From Pirellulales bacterium (GTDB lineage Bacteria > Planctomycetota > Planctomycetia > Pirellulales > JAEUIK01): DNA of 64,000 bases. The notes beneath the pieces were generated by a model. That model ran no database searches, was not told the origin of the DNA, and was given only the letters and a program-made list of their open reading frames with translations. The stretch is from positions 116,714-180,713 of the forward strand of contig JAHBXR010000013.1 of NCBI GenBank assembly GCA_019636335.1, given 5' to 3'. The translations under genes and the position numbers were made by a program. Positions within the stretch are counted from its first letter, which is position 1. The number at the start of each line of letters is the position of its first letter. Shown piece by piece: positions 17,564 through 25,626 of the stretch.

Positions 17564-18961
17564 CTACTCTTCCGCCGCCAGCGAGAGCACGAGCAAGTAC
17601 GGCACCGGCGTGGCCCCCAGGGCGTTGAGCACCGTGCCGCCGGCCGTAAAGCAGTGCGTGACCCAATCCGGCTGGCCGTAGCGCTCGAGCGCGACCCCCC
17701 CTTCGCCGCCGCCGACGTACACCTCGATGCCCGCGTCCTTCATCCGCTTCAATTGCTGCACGAAGGCGCGCGTGCCCGCTTCGAACTTCGGATCCTCGAA
17801 CATGCCGAAGACGCCGTTATGAAACGCGACGGCCGGCGCTCCTGGGCGCTGCTCGGAACTAGAAATGAATTCGCCGACCTGCTGGGCAAAGTATTCACTT
17901 GTCTTCGGGCCGACGTCGAACTGCTGCTCTCCCGGTCCGATCGTCTCCGACACGCGACCGTCGGCCAGAACGAAGTCGACTGGCAGAATGAACTCGATGC
18001 CCTCGCTACGCCCCTGCGAGATCATCTTCCGCGCCTGCTCGATGCGCTCCGCCGGAATGTAGTAGGGTTTGTCGCCGTGCGCGGGGTCTTCGGCCACACC
18101 CAGGGTGAAATCGCCGCCATCGAGTTGCGCCGCTGCCTTCTTGAGCGCCATGGCGAGCGAGCCCGCCGCGATCACGCGACGTATCTTGCCGCGCGCGATC
18201 ATCGCCTCGAGATCGTCGAGCTTGTCGATCTTCAACCCGCTGAACACGACCAGCTCCGTATCGAGGCAGCGCCGCATCGGGCCGTCGAACTCACGCGCCA
18301 CGTACTTGCCGAGCGCCACGCGATCCATCGCCGCCGGCACGATCGTGGTCGACGTATCGAGGCTTCCCGCCGATAGCGCTTCGTTGACATAAACACGGGC
18401 AATCTTGGCCGCTACCTCACCGGCGAACGTGGCAAGTTTCTCGGACAGCTTGGGCACGTCGGCCGGCTTCGCCTTCCATAGCACGCGCTCGATCTCGTAC
18501 TTGCGCGTGTTCTCGAGCAGCAATACTCCCCCCGGAGGCAACGCGGCGATCTTTTGCGTCACCCCGTCGGGAATCGAGAGCGATGCCTCCTCGAGCCAAT
18601 CGCCGACGAGCTCCACCGGCGTTCCCAGCAGCTCGGACAACCGGGCGCCGACCGCCTTGAGCGATCCTTCGGGTTTGCGCCCGATGTGCCCGCAGATGAT
18701 CTGCTTCCATCCGCGCTCGCGGCCGTACTTGAGCGTTTCGACCATCGAGCGGAGACGCACGTCTCCTTCGCCGATCTTGGCGCCCGGCTTGCAATCGACG
18801 TCGCCGCGCACGAGCACCGGCGTGCCGCTGGGAACGTCGGCCAGGTCGTCCAAACGCGGAATCGCCGCCAGGTATTCCGCGAGCGTGCGCGACGGCAGCG
18901 CGGGATTCGCCCCCAGCAAGTTGAGACACCACTTTTCGATCTTCTGAGCGAGCTCGGACAT
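17564..18961 (-). CDS. divergent phosphoglycerate kinase homologue
   Basis: 465 residues, longer than the usual 390-420. The layout is that of phosphoglycerate kinase: SGTPVLVRGDVDCKPG (normally VRVDFNVP), ICGHIGRKPEGSL (normally HLGRP), VLLLENTRKYE (normally LLENVRF), a YVNEALSAGSLDTSTT block, LPVDFVLADGRVSE, FHNGVFGMFED (normally WNGPMGVFE) and a C-terminal THCFTAGGTVLNAL (normally STGGGA). Each block is recognisable, yet key residues that bind 3-phosphoglycerate and nucleotide are changed. It may be a paralogue with another substrate or a non-catalytic form. A canonical pgk is expected elsewhere. The N-terminal ~40 residues are an extra extension. Single gene, divergent from the dehydrogenase gene at 19244. 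Confidence 0.75.
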   Translation of the reverse strand: MSELAQKIEKWCLNLLGANPALPSRTLAEYLAAIPRLDDLADVPSGTPVLVRGDVDCKPGAKIGEGDVRLRSMVETLKYGRERGWKQIICGHIGRKPEGSLKAVGARLSELLGTPVELVGDWLEEASLSIPDGVTQKIAALPPGGVLLLENTRKYEIERVLWKAKPADVPKLSEKLATFAGEVAAKIARVYVNEALSAGSLDTSTTIVPAAMDRVALGKYVAREFDGPMRRCLDTELVVFSGLKIDKLDDLEAMIARGKIRRVIAAGSLAMALKKAAAQLDGGDFTLGVAEDPAHGDKPYYIPAERIEQARKMISQGRSEGIEFILPVDFVLADGRVSETIGPGEQQFDVGPKTSEYFAQQVGEFISSSEQRPGAPAVAFHNGVFGMFEDPKFEAGTRAFVQQLKRMKDAGIEVYVGGGEGGVALERYGQPDWVTHCFTAGGTVLNALGATPVPYLLVLSLAAEE

Positions 18962-19042
18962 CGTCCACCTCGTAAATCTGGTTAGAATGCCGAACTGCGC
19001 GGCTGGACGGAAACCGGCGTACTCGCGGTTTCATCCAGGAAT

Positions 19043-19098
19043 CCCCTTCGCTTTCGGGTTGGGATGCCACCATTCACAACCCGAAGCGTGAGCGAGGG
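19043..19098. repeat. REP-like imperfect inverted repeat (PKRERG/RSVSEG type)
   Basis: The left arm CCCCTTCGCTTTCGGGTTG (19043-19061) and the right arm, which starts CAACCCGAAGCGTGAGCGAG (19077-19098), pair through CAACCCGAA(G)CG with a 15-bp loop. The string CCCGAAGCGTGAGCGAGGG is one I associate with planctomycete intergenic repeats, where it gives spurious peptides such as TRSVSEG. It lies in the divergent region between the PGK-like and dehydrogenase genes. Confidence 0.5.
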
Positions 19099-19243
19099 CG
19101 TTGATCGATTCGGCGAACTGAATAGACAACCGCGGGCACGTTGCCCGTGTGCGTCTCAAAATATCAAAACCGGCCCGGAGCGAAAGCCGCCCCGGCCGCA
19201 TGGCGGTCGCTCCGCAACGGCGAACCGCGTGGAGCCAGGCCCT

Positions 19244-20131
19244 ATGAGCAGCGTCGGATTCATCGGACTCGGCACGATGGGCGCCCCGATGGCCCACCAA
19301 TTGTTGAAAGCGGGGCACGAGCTGACCTTCTTCGCGCGGCGCGAGGAGGTCGCGGCCGAGTTCACCGCCGCCGGCGCACGCCGCGCCGCGTCTCCCGCCA
19401 GCGTCGCTCGCGCCGCGGAGTTCATCATCACGATCGTCACGGCCGATGCGCAGGTGCGCGACGTGGCGCTCGGCGAGAATGGCGTCATCGCCGGCGCGGC
19501 CCCACACAAACTGCTCCTCGAAATGAGCACGATCGGACCCGACACGGCGCGCGACGTGGGGCATCAACTCCGACACGCCGGCATGCGCATGCTCGATGCC
19601 CCCGTCTCCGGTGGCCCCTGGGGGGCGAAGGCCGCCACCCTCTCGATTATGGTCGGCGGCGAGCGGAGCGATTTCGAACGTGCCGAGCCGATCCTACAGG
19701 CCATGGGAGATAAGATCTTCTATCTCGGTCCGCAGGGGACCGGATCGACCGCCAAGCTGGTCAATCAGATGATGGGAGGCGCCATCATGACCCTCATCGG
19801 CGAAGGTTTCTCTCTGGCTCGGGCGGCCGGCATCGACCTCAATCAGCTTGCCGACGTCATCTCGGTCTCGAGCGCCAACTCGAGCTTGTTCGAAGCCCGC
19901 GGCAAGAAGTTCATCCTCGAGAACAAGTACATCCCCGGTTTCACGACCGAGCTCATGCGCAAGGATGTTGGACTGGCGCTCGAGCTGGGGCGCCAGTTGA
20001 ACGTGCCCCTGCCGGTCGCGGCCGCGGCCTACCAGCTCTACACCGCGGCCGTCGCCGCCGGCCTCGCTGCCGAGGATTTTGCCGCCGTGGCAAAGATCGC
20101 CGCGAAAAACGCCGGCGTGACACTGACGTAG
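19244..20131 (+). CDS. NAD(P)-dependent 3-hydroxyisobutyrate dehydrogenase family enzyme
   Basis: 295 residues, the usual family length. The N-terminus SSVGFIGLGTMGAPMAHQLL is the dinucleotide-binding fingerprint; LDAPVSGGPWGAKAATLSIM is the substrate-binding signature, and GSTAKLVNQMMGGAIMTLIG supplies the catalytic Lys and the Asn-rich helix. This family reduces or oxidises beta-hydroxy acids (3-hydroxyisobutyrate, tartronate semialdehyde, glyoxylate/succinic semialdehyde). The substrate cannot be fixed from sequence. ATG 19244 opens the Rossmann fold; upstream open frame runs through the REP-like repeat and is not coding. The TAG stop is part of the repeat at 20128. Confidence 0.87.
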   Translation: MSSVGFIGLGTMGAPMAHQLLKAGHELTFFARREEVAAEFTAAGARRAASPASVARAAEFIITIVTADAQVRDVALGENGVIAGAAPHKLLLEMSTIGPDTARDVGHQLRHAGMRMLDAPVSGGPWGAKAATLSIMVGGERSDFERAEPILQAMGDKIFYLGPQGTGSTAKLVNQMMGGAIMTLIGEGFSLARAAGIDLNQLADVISVSSANSSLFEARGKKFILENKYIPGFTTELMRKDVGLALELGRQLNVPLPVAAAAYQLYTAAVAAGLAAEDFAAVAKIAAKNAGVTLT

Positions 20132-20280
20132 GTCAGGTACCCCGTACCTGACAATCGATCGAGTTCGCCATGTCGAACCTTTGTCGTTAGCAGCAGCCAA
20201 ACGCATCGAGCGCCACGATCTGACCATCAATCGAGTTCGCCATGTCGAACCTTTGTCAGGTACGCCGTACCTGACCTACG
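20128..20280. repeat. paired-palindrome repeat overlapping a stop codon
   Basis: Two near-identical palindromes, GTCAGGTAC-CCC-GTACCTGAC (20132-20152) and GTCAGGTAC-GCC-GTACCTGAC (20255-20275), frame a 102-bp spacer. The spacer holds a 28-bp direct repeat: ATCGAGTTCGCCATGTCGAA plus CCTTTGTC at 20158-20185 and again at 20230-20257. The flanks GTAG.../...CTAC are themselves inverted. The TAG stop of the dehydrogenase gene is the TAG of the left flank. A second member is at 25541-25626. The layout is like bacterial REP/BIME elements. Confidence 0.8.
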
Positions 20281-20314
20281 AAAAAACCCGGGCACGATCG
20301 CGCCGTGCCCGGGT
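20281..20314 (-). terminator. intrinsic terminator of the redoxin lipoprotein gene
   Basis: On the reverse strand, ACCCGGGCAC, a 9-nt loop and GTGCCCGGGT form a perfect 10-bp stem followed by six T residues (the AAAAAA at 20281-20286 on the given strand). It lies 35 bp past the stop of the reverse-strand gene ending at 20349. This is a textbook rho-independent terminator. Confidence 0.85.
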
Positions 20315-20348
20315 CGTGAAACTCTCGGGGGCGAACTCTTCGACGGCC

Positions 20349-22931
20349 TTACGGCTCGACCGGCGTGTCCTCCTCGTTGATCGTGGCGCCTTCGAGCGAC
20401 AGTTCCGCTTCGAAAGCCGAGTCCGATTCGTTGGTCGGTTCCGCCGCTGGTTCCGTCGCAAACGGTGCGCTGGTTTCGATCAGCTTGCCCGCGGCGGGGG
20501 TGCCTTCTTCGATCGTCCAGGCTCGGATGCCATCGGTCGTGGATACGAACAGGGCGTTCTTGCCCTCGATCTCGCCGGCCGCGATGCCGGTCAGCGTTCC
20601 GCCCGTGCTGAACTTGTCGAGCGGCTGGCCGTCGGCAGCAATCAAGTGGATCGAGCCATCGGCGCCGGCCACGATCCATTGCTTCGCCGGGCCGACGATC
20701 CGGCCGGCCGCGATCATCTCGATCGGCTGCTGATGCAGGCCAGCGGGCAGCGGATAGCTCCACAGCTCGGAACCATCCTCGGTAAAGCCAACGAGCGTTT
20801 CACCACCCGCTGTCGTGGCCGCGATGCCGCACAGCTCCGGTCGACCGTCGCCGTCGAGATCCTCGGCCACGATGTAGCGGAGGAAGCGTTTGCCCACGGC
20901 CACTTCCGCACCACTCTTGCCCGTGTGGTCGATCGGCGCCACGGTGCCGCGCGTGTTGGCGCACAACAATCTGCGATGCCCCGTGGCATCGGGAGCGGAG
21001 ATTGCCACGCGGAAGGGGTTTTCCAAGTCCGTGTTGGTGAACAGCACGCGGCCGTCGACCGCTGCCACGTCGACGCCGGCATTGCCCCAGTAGCTCGTTA
21101 CCAGCTCGAGTGTGCCATCTCCTTCGAGATCGGCCAGTTCGACGTCGGCCACTTCGCGGCCGTCTTCGGTCGGATGGCTCAAAACGAGCTTCCAATCCTG
21201 ATCGAAGACATACGCCCGCGGTTGCGTCGTGGCGGCCACGGCGAAGAGACGCTTCCCGTCGCGTCCCACGCCTGAGCGAATGAAGCTGATCACGGCCGAA
21301 TCGGCGATCGCCGGCTGATGCTTGGCGATGACCTTACCGTCGACGCCCAACTCGGCGACCCCCTTCCAGCCTTCGTTGACGAGCAGGCGCGGCAGCGTCC
21401 CCTGGTCGGCGACGACGATGATGTTGCCCGGTTCGGTCACGTCCTGCGACTGCCACGCCTCGGTCAGGGTGAAGGTGCTGGGGGAACTGGCCGCGGCGAT
21501 CTCGGCCCGGACGTTACCATTCGCATCGGCCTGCCCCAGCGGCTGCGCCATGGCGGCGTCGTACTCGGCGAGCCGCTGTTCGTACTGCCGGATCGTGTCT
21601 TCGTAGATCGACTTGCCCGCCAGCAGCTTCTCGATCTTGCCGGGCAGCTCGGCGGCGATTCGCGGATTGAAACCGACGTCATTGTCCTGCACCTTGCCGT
21701 CGGGACCGATCACGAACATGTTCGGAATCCCTTCGACCTGGAACACGTTGCGCGCCGCGGTCTGCGTATCGCGGGCAATCGGCAGCGAGACGCCGATCTT
21801 GGCGAACGATTCCTTGATCTGCGCCTCGGTGACGTCCGTCTCATCGATGCTGACGGCCAGGAACTGCACGCCGGGGTGCTCCTGGTACTTTTCATAGACG
21901 GCGTTCAGGTTGGGCAGGCTCTCCATGCAAGGTCCACACCAGGTGGCCCAGAAGTCGAGAATGACCACCTTGCCGGCAAGCGAGTCGCGCGAGATCTCCT
22001 TGCCGTCGAGCCCCTTGAATTTGAAGTCCCCCACCATCTGGCCGAGCAACTTCGAGGGGGCCGGGGGCTTCGGCAGCAAGGGACGCGTGTCGAAACGCTG
22101 CACGACCTTGGCCTGCTCCGGCATCTCGAACTTGAACGCCACGGCGTCGATCTTCGAGTCGATCACCGCGCCGCTCAGATCGGCCCACAGAGCCAGTTCT
22201 TTGACGTCGGCGCCGCCACCGATCACCTCGCGCAGGGCGTCGGTGGGGAACTCGATGCGGCGGACGACAAAGCTCTCGCGATCGATCCAGAAGATGAGCC
22301 GGCCATCCTCGCGCTGGATCTCGACGCCAGAACACAGGCGGCCGTCGATGCCTTGCGGATCGAGCAGCTTGGTTCCCTTGGCGCCGGTCAGGATGCCGTC
22401 GATGGCGTCATCGGCCAGCAACAGTCCTAACTGGGGGGAGGGCCCCGCGACCCCTTCGTTGATGACGCTCGCCAGCACCTCGTCCGAGACGAGCGATTCG
22501 AGCGAGATCGCCTCGGGGGCTTCGATCTCGAGCACCTGGCCTTCGAGATCCCCCACCGTCGAGTGCAGCAGCTTGCCGTCGCTGATGACGATCGCCTGGT
22601 ACAAGTGCATGCGGACCTTGGCAGGCCGCTCGAAGGTGACCGAGAAATCGGCCGTCTCGTCGATGTTATCCTCGCCGCGCAGCAACTTGAAACGCAGGCG
22701 ACCGCTGTCGGAATAGGTCTTCGCATGGCGATAGACCGTGGCCATGTTCTTCAGCAGCGCGTCGGCCGACAGGTTTGCCGCCTTCGCCTCCCCCTGCATC
22801 GGTTTCGCTTCACCCTCCTCGGCCGGTTTGCTGGGATTGCAGCCGACCAGGCACGTCGCCGCGACGAGCAGGGAGAGCAAGAATCGAACCGGCGCCGCGT
22901 GCGCCACCAATCGACTTCCATGTCGAGGCAT
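20349..22931 (-). CDS. redoxin (TlpA-like) lipoprotein with C-terminal FG-GAP-like propeller
   Basis: 860 residues. Start ATG 22931 has AGGAAG at good spacing. The signal ends in a lipobox, LVGC (Cys31), so the protein is a lipoprotein. Residues ~50-290 resemble DUF2092/LolA-like outer-membrane lipoprotein carriers (SADALLKNMATVYRHAKTYS onward). Residues ~300-435 are a thioredoxin-fold domain with LDFWATWCGPCMESLPNLNA; the CGPC active site is intact. The last ~380 residues form a propeller with FG-GAP-type calcium loops such as AEDLDGDGRPELCG and ADLEGDGTLELVTS. The combination suggests an extracytoplasmic thiol-disulfide protein with a large binding or scaffold domain. A terminator follows at 20281-20314. 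Single gene. Confidence 0.85.
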   Translation of the reverse strand: MPRHGSRLVAHAAPVRFLLSLLVAATCLVGCNPSKPAEEGEAKPMQGEAKAANLSADALLKNMATVYRHAKTYSDSGRLRFKLLRGEDNIDETADFSVTFERPAKVRMHLYQAIVISDGKLLHSTVGDLEGQVLEIEAPEAISLESLVSDEVLASVINEGVAGPSPQLGLLLADDAIDGILTGAKGTKLLDPQGIDGRLCSGVEIQREDGRLIFWIDRESFVVRRIEFPTDALREVIGGGADVKELALWADLSGAVIDSKIDAVAFKFEMPEQAKVVQRFDTRPLLPKPPAPSKLLGQMVGDFKFKGLDGKEISRDSLAGKVVILDFWATWCGPCMESLPNLNAVYEKYQEHPGVQFLAVSIDETDVTEAQIKESFAKIGVSLPIARDTQTAARNVFQVEGIPNMFVIGPDGKVQDNDVGFNPRIAAELPGKIEKLLAGKSIYEDTIRQYEQRLAEYDAAMAQPLGQADANGNVRAEIAAASSPSTFTLTEAWQSQDVTEPGNIIVVADQGTLPRLLVNEGWKGVAELGVDGKVIAKHQPAIADSAVISFIRSGVGRDGKRLFAVAATTQPRAYVFDQDWKLVLSHPTEDGREVADVELADLEGDGTLELVTSYWGNAGVDVAAVDGRVLFTNTDLENPFRVAISAPDATGHRRLLCANTRGTVAPIDHTGKSGAEVAVGKRFLRYIVAEDLDGDGRPELCGIAATTAGGETLVGFTEDGSELWSYPLPAGLHQQPIEMIAAGRIVGPAKQWIVAGADGSIHLIAADGQPLDKFSTGGTLTGIAAGEIEGKNALFVSTTDGIRAWTIEEGTPAAGKLIETSAPFATEPAAEPTNESDSAFEAELSLEGATINEEDTPVEP

Positions 22932-23097
22932 GAGCGAGACTTCCTGTTGCAGGGTGTTTGCGGGTCGTTGAATTCCAAAGCGCGGCGGTAGCGGCATCGT
23001 GGCGCTCTCCGCGACGCGATAACTTTCATCCAAAGAGGGCGGGCATTATTCGCAAGTCGGACAAACGCGTAAAGCTCGATCTGTGCTAGCAGTTTTT

Positions 23098-23190
23098 TTA
23101 GTGGTCAGGGGTCAGCGGGCAGTGAAGATGCGGTAGGTGAGCTTTCTCGAACTGCCCACTGACCCCTGATCACTAACCACTGCCCCCTGC
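23098..23190. repeat. inverted repeat of the TGACCCCTGACCACTA family
   Basis: TTAGTGGTCAGGGGTCAG... (arm 23098-23123) is the reverse complement, with two mismatches over 26 bp, of the arm 23151-23176 (ACTGCCCACTGACCCCTGAT and CACTAA). The loop is 27 bp. It is followed by ACCACTGCCCCCTGCC, which is shared with the copy at 47254-47280 and the remnant at 8039. It lies between the redoxin and LarA-like genes, which are divergent. Confidence 0.75.
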
Positions 23191-23275
23191 CTTGACCCAT
23201 TCACGGCGCGAGGGATAAGATTCGGCGCGAGGCGGCTTTCGACGCAATTTACCAGCACTACGCAGTCTACGTTGT

Positions 23276-24526
23276 ATGCCAACCCAAGTTCCTTATGGCC
23301 TCCGTTCTTCGCTCACGCTCGATGTGCCCGCCGAGGCCGTGATCGGTGCGTCCGAGGCGAAATTCGGCGAACGAGCCAGGGATGTCGGCGCTGCGGCGGC
23401 AGATGCCCTGACGAAACCGATTCATTTTCCGCCCCTCACCGGGGCGGTGGTGCCGGGCGATCATGTCACCGTGGCGGTCGATCCCGAAGTCCCGCAGGCC
23501 GACGCGATCGTCGTCGCCGTGGTCGAGGCGTTGCGCAGCGCCGGCGTCGCGGCGCGCGATATCACGTTGCTCTACGCCACCGATCCCGCACATGCTGTGA
23601 ATGAGCATCGCGACGCCATGACCAGTCGCTTGCCGGCCGACTCGCGGGACGAAATCCGCATCGTCTACCACGATCCGGCCAAACGTGAGGATCTGAGTTA
23701 CCTCGCCGCGACCGAACGTGGACGTGCTGTCTATTTGCACCGCGCGATCTGCGATGCTGATTTCGTCGTGCCGATCGCCTGTGCCCACTCGGGCGCCGCG
23801 ATGGGCTGCCACGCGCCGGGGAGTTCGATCTACCCCCTCTTCTCCGACGAAGCGACCCGCCGACGCTATCGCTCGCCCCGTCTGCTCGACGCCGATCCCA
23901 ACATCGACGATCAGGCCCGCAGCGAGATCGAAGAAGTCACCTGGTTGCTGGGCTCGCAGTTTGGAATTCAAGTCGTGCCCGGGCCGGGCGAGACCGTGCT
24001 GGCCGTGCTGACGGGCGAAATCAACGCCGTCTTCGATCGTGCCCGCGAACAACACGAAACCGCCTGGCACAAAGAGCTCGCCGTGCGTCCCAGCCTGGTG
24101 GTGGCCACGATCCCGGGGGATGCCACGGCACAAACGTGGGATAACGTCGGCCGCGCGCTCGCCGTCGCGGCAAACATCGTGGCCGAGAATGGCGCGATCG
24201 CCATCTGCTGCGAACTGGCCGCCGAGCCCGGCCCCGCCATGCAAGCACTCGCCGGCCGAGACGATCGCCCCCGCGTGATTCACGAAATCCGCAATGCCAG
24301 GCCCCTCGATAGTTCGGCCGCGCTCATGCTCATCCGCGCGCTGGAACGTGCGCGGGTTTACCTGCTCAGCCAGCTAGACGAAGGAATCGTCGAGGCCCTG
24401 GACATCGCCGCGGTCGACAACCCGGAGGATATCGAACGGCTCGTCAAGCGGCATCCAGACTGTATCGTCCTGGCCGGCGCACAGCACGCCACGGCCTACG
24501 CCGCCGAGCATGGGGCCTTGCGATGA
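23276..24526 (+). CDS. LarA-like (DUF2088) protein
   Basis: 416 residues. The N-terminal half has the LarA/DUF2088 layout: AVVPGDHVTVAVDPEVPQAD followed by a helix and DITLLYATD, then FVVPIACAHSGAAMGCHAPG, where lactate racemase has its H..AGFSGGxK segment. LarA uses a nickel-pincer nucleotide bound to that Lys; here no Lys is found at the position (GAAMGCHAPGSSIYPLF). The protein may therefore bind no cofactor or use a different one. The 3' end overlaps the YgfZ gene by 4 bp (ATGA), so the two are translationally coupled. The start ATG 23276 gives MPTQVPYGLRSSLTLDVPAE; no strong ribosome site. Alternative: another DUF2088 subfamily of unknown activity. Confidence 0.62.
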   Translation: MPTQVPYGLRSSLTLDVPAEAVIGASEAKFGERARDVGAAAADALTKPIHFPPLTGAVVPGDHVTVAVDPEVPQADAIVVAVVEALRSAGVAARDITLLYATDPAHAVNEHRDAMTSRLPADSRDEIRIVYHDPAKREDLSYLAATERGRAVYLHRAICDADFVVPIACAHSGAAMGCHAPGSSIYPLFSDEATRRRYRSPRLLDADPNIDDQARSEIEEVTWLLGSQFGIQVVPGPGETVLAVLTGEINAVFDRAREQHETAWHKELAVRPSLVVATIPGDATAQTWDNVGRALAVAANIVAENGAIAICCELAAEPGPAMQALAGRDDRPRVIHEIRNARPLDSSAALMLIRALERARVYLLSQLDEGIVEALDIAAVDNPEDIERLVKRHPDCIVLAGAQHATAYAAEHGALR

Positions 24527-25485
24527 CGTCTCCCGCGGCAAGTGAGGCCTATCGCGAGATCACCGCCGGTGCGGGGCTCGTCGATTTCGGTACCCGCACC
24601 CAGCTCGAACTGCGTGGCGACGATCGCGCCTCGTTTCTGCACAACCTGACGACGAACGAGATCCGCAAGCTTCCGGTCGGCTCGGGCTGCGAAGCGTTCC
24701 TGCTCGACAAGAACGGCAAGATCCTGGCGTTCGTTTACGTCTTTGCCGGCCCCGAGTCGCTCGTCCTCGAAACCGTGCCCGAGCAAGGACCGTTTCTCAT
24801 CGAGCACCTCGATCGCTACCTCATTCGCGAGAAGGTCGAGCTAGCCGACCGCAGCGCCGAGTGGAGTGAGCTTTACCTGGCCGGCCCGAACGCCGCCGAA
24901 GTATTGAGCAAGTGCGGCGTGATCGATCCGCCACAGGCGCGCCTGGCTTGTAGTGAATCCACCATCAACGACAAGCCCGTCCTGGTGCGACACGTCGACT
25001 TCACCGCGCCAGGCGGGTATCTGATCGCGTTTCCGCGTGATGCGGCCGACACGATTCGGCAAACGGTCAATCAGGCGGGTGCCAAAACGTGCGACAGCGC
25101 CGCGTTCGACACCGCCCGCATCGAGGCGGGCACGCCCCTCTTCGGCGTCGACATCACGCACGAAAACCTGCCCCAAGAGGTCGACCGCGACGCACTCGCG
25201 ATCAGCTTCGTAAAAGGCTGCTACCTGGGCCAGGAAACCGTCGCGCGAATCGACGCCCTGGGCCATGTGAATCGCACGCTGGTAAAGCTGCGCTTCGAGG
25301 GCGCGGAAGTCCCCCCCCCCGGCACGCCACTCTCCGACACGACGCGCGAAGTTGGCAAAGTCACATCTTCAACCTTCTCGCCGAAACTGAACGCACCTCT
25401 CGCACTCGCCTACGTGCGCCGCGGCAGCAACACGCCCGGCACAACGTTGAAGGCAAAAGAGATTATCGCGGAAGTCATCCGGTGA
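24523..25485 (+). CDS. ygfZ: YgfZ/GcvT family folate-binding protein
   Basis: 320 residues. The diagnostic signature KGCYLGQETVARIDALGHV is present (family K-G-C-Y-x-G-Q-E). The tetrahydrofolate-binding beta-barrel at the N-terminus contains LRGDDRASFLHNLTTNEIRK and the C-terminus has the usual LALAYVRR segment. YgfZ helps assemble or repair Fe-S clusters using a folate, and the Cys of KGC is needed for it. Its ATG lies within the end of the LarA-like gene (ATGA overlap). Gene pair order LarA-like then YgfZ suggests a shared operon but no biochemical link is known to me. Confidence 0.88.
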   Translation: MTSPAASEAYREITAGAGLVDFGTRTQLELRGDDRASFLHNLTTNEIRKLPVGSGCEAFLLDKNGKILAFVYVFAGPESLVLETVPEQGPFLIEHLDRYLIREKVELADRSAEWSELYLAGPNAAEVLSKCGVIDPPQARLACSESTINDKPVLVRHVDFTAPGGYLIAFPRDAADTIRQTVNQAGAKTCDSAAFDTARIEAGTPLFGVDITHENLPQEVDRDALAISFVKGCYLGQETVARIDALGHVNRTLVKLRFEGAEVPPPGTPLSDTTREVGKVTSSTFSPKLNAPLALAYVRRGSNTPGTTLKAKEIIAEVIR

Positions 25486-25540
25486 CCCCGTCGTGTCGTC
25501 CTGCCGTTGTGGCAAGAAACAGATGCACCACAACGGCGCG

Positions 25541-25626
25541 CTTGTAGGTCAGGTACACCGTACCTGACAATCGTTCGATGCAGCTAACCCAAAAGATTGT
25601 CAGGTACGGTGTACCTGACCTACAAG
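25541..25626. repeat. perfect 32-bp inverted repeat abutting a stop codon
   Basis: CTTGTAGGTCAGGTACACCG... (25541-25572) is the exact reverse complement of 25595-25626 (ending TACCTGACCTACAAG), with a 22-bp spacer. Each arm is itself palindromic (GTCAGGTAC-N3-GTACCTGAC). The right arm ends at 25626; the TAG stop codon of the reverse-strand gene begins at 25627. It is the same family as 20128-20280 and, like it, touches a stop codon. A double hairpin of this kind could act as a two-way terminator or stabilise mRNA 3' ends. Confidence 0.85.
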
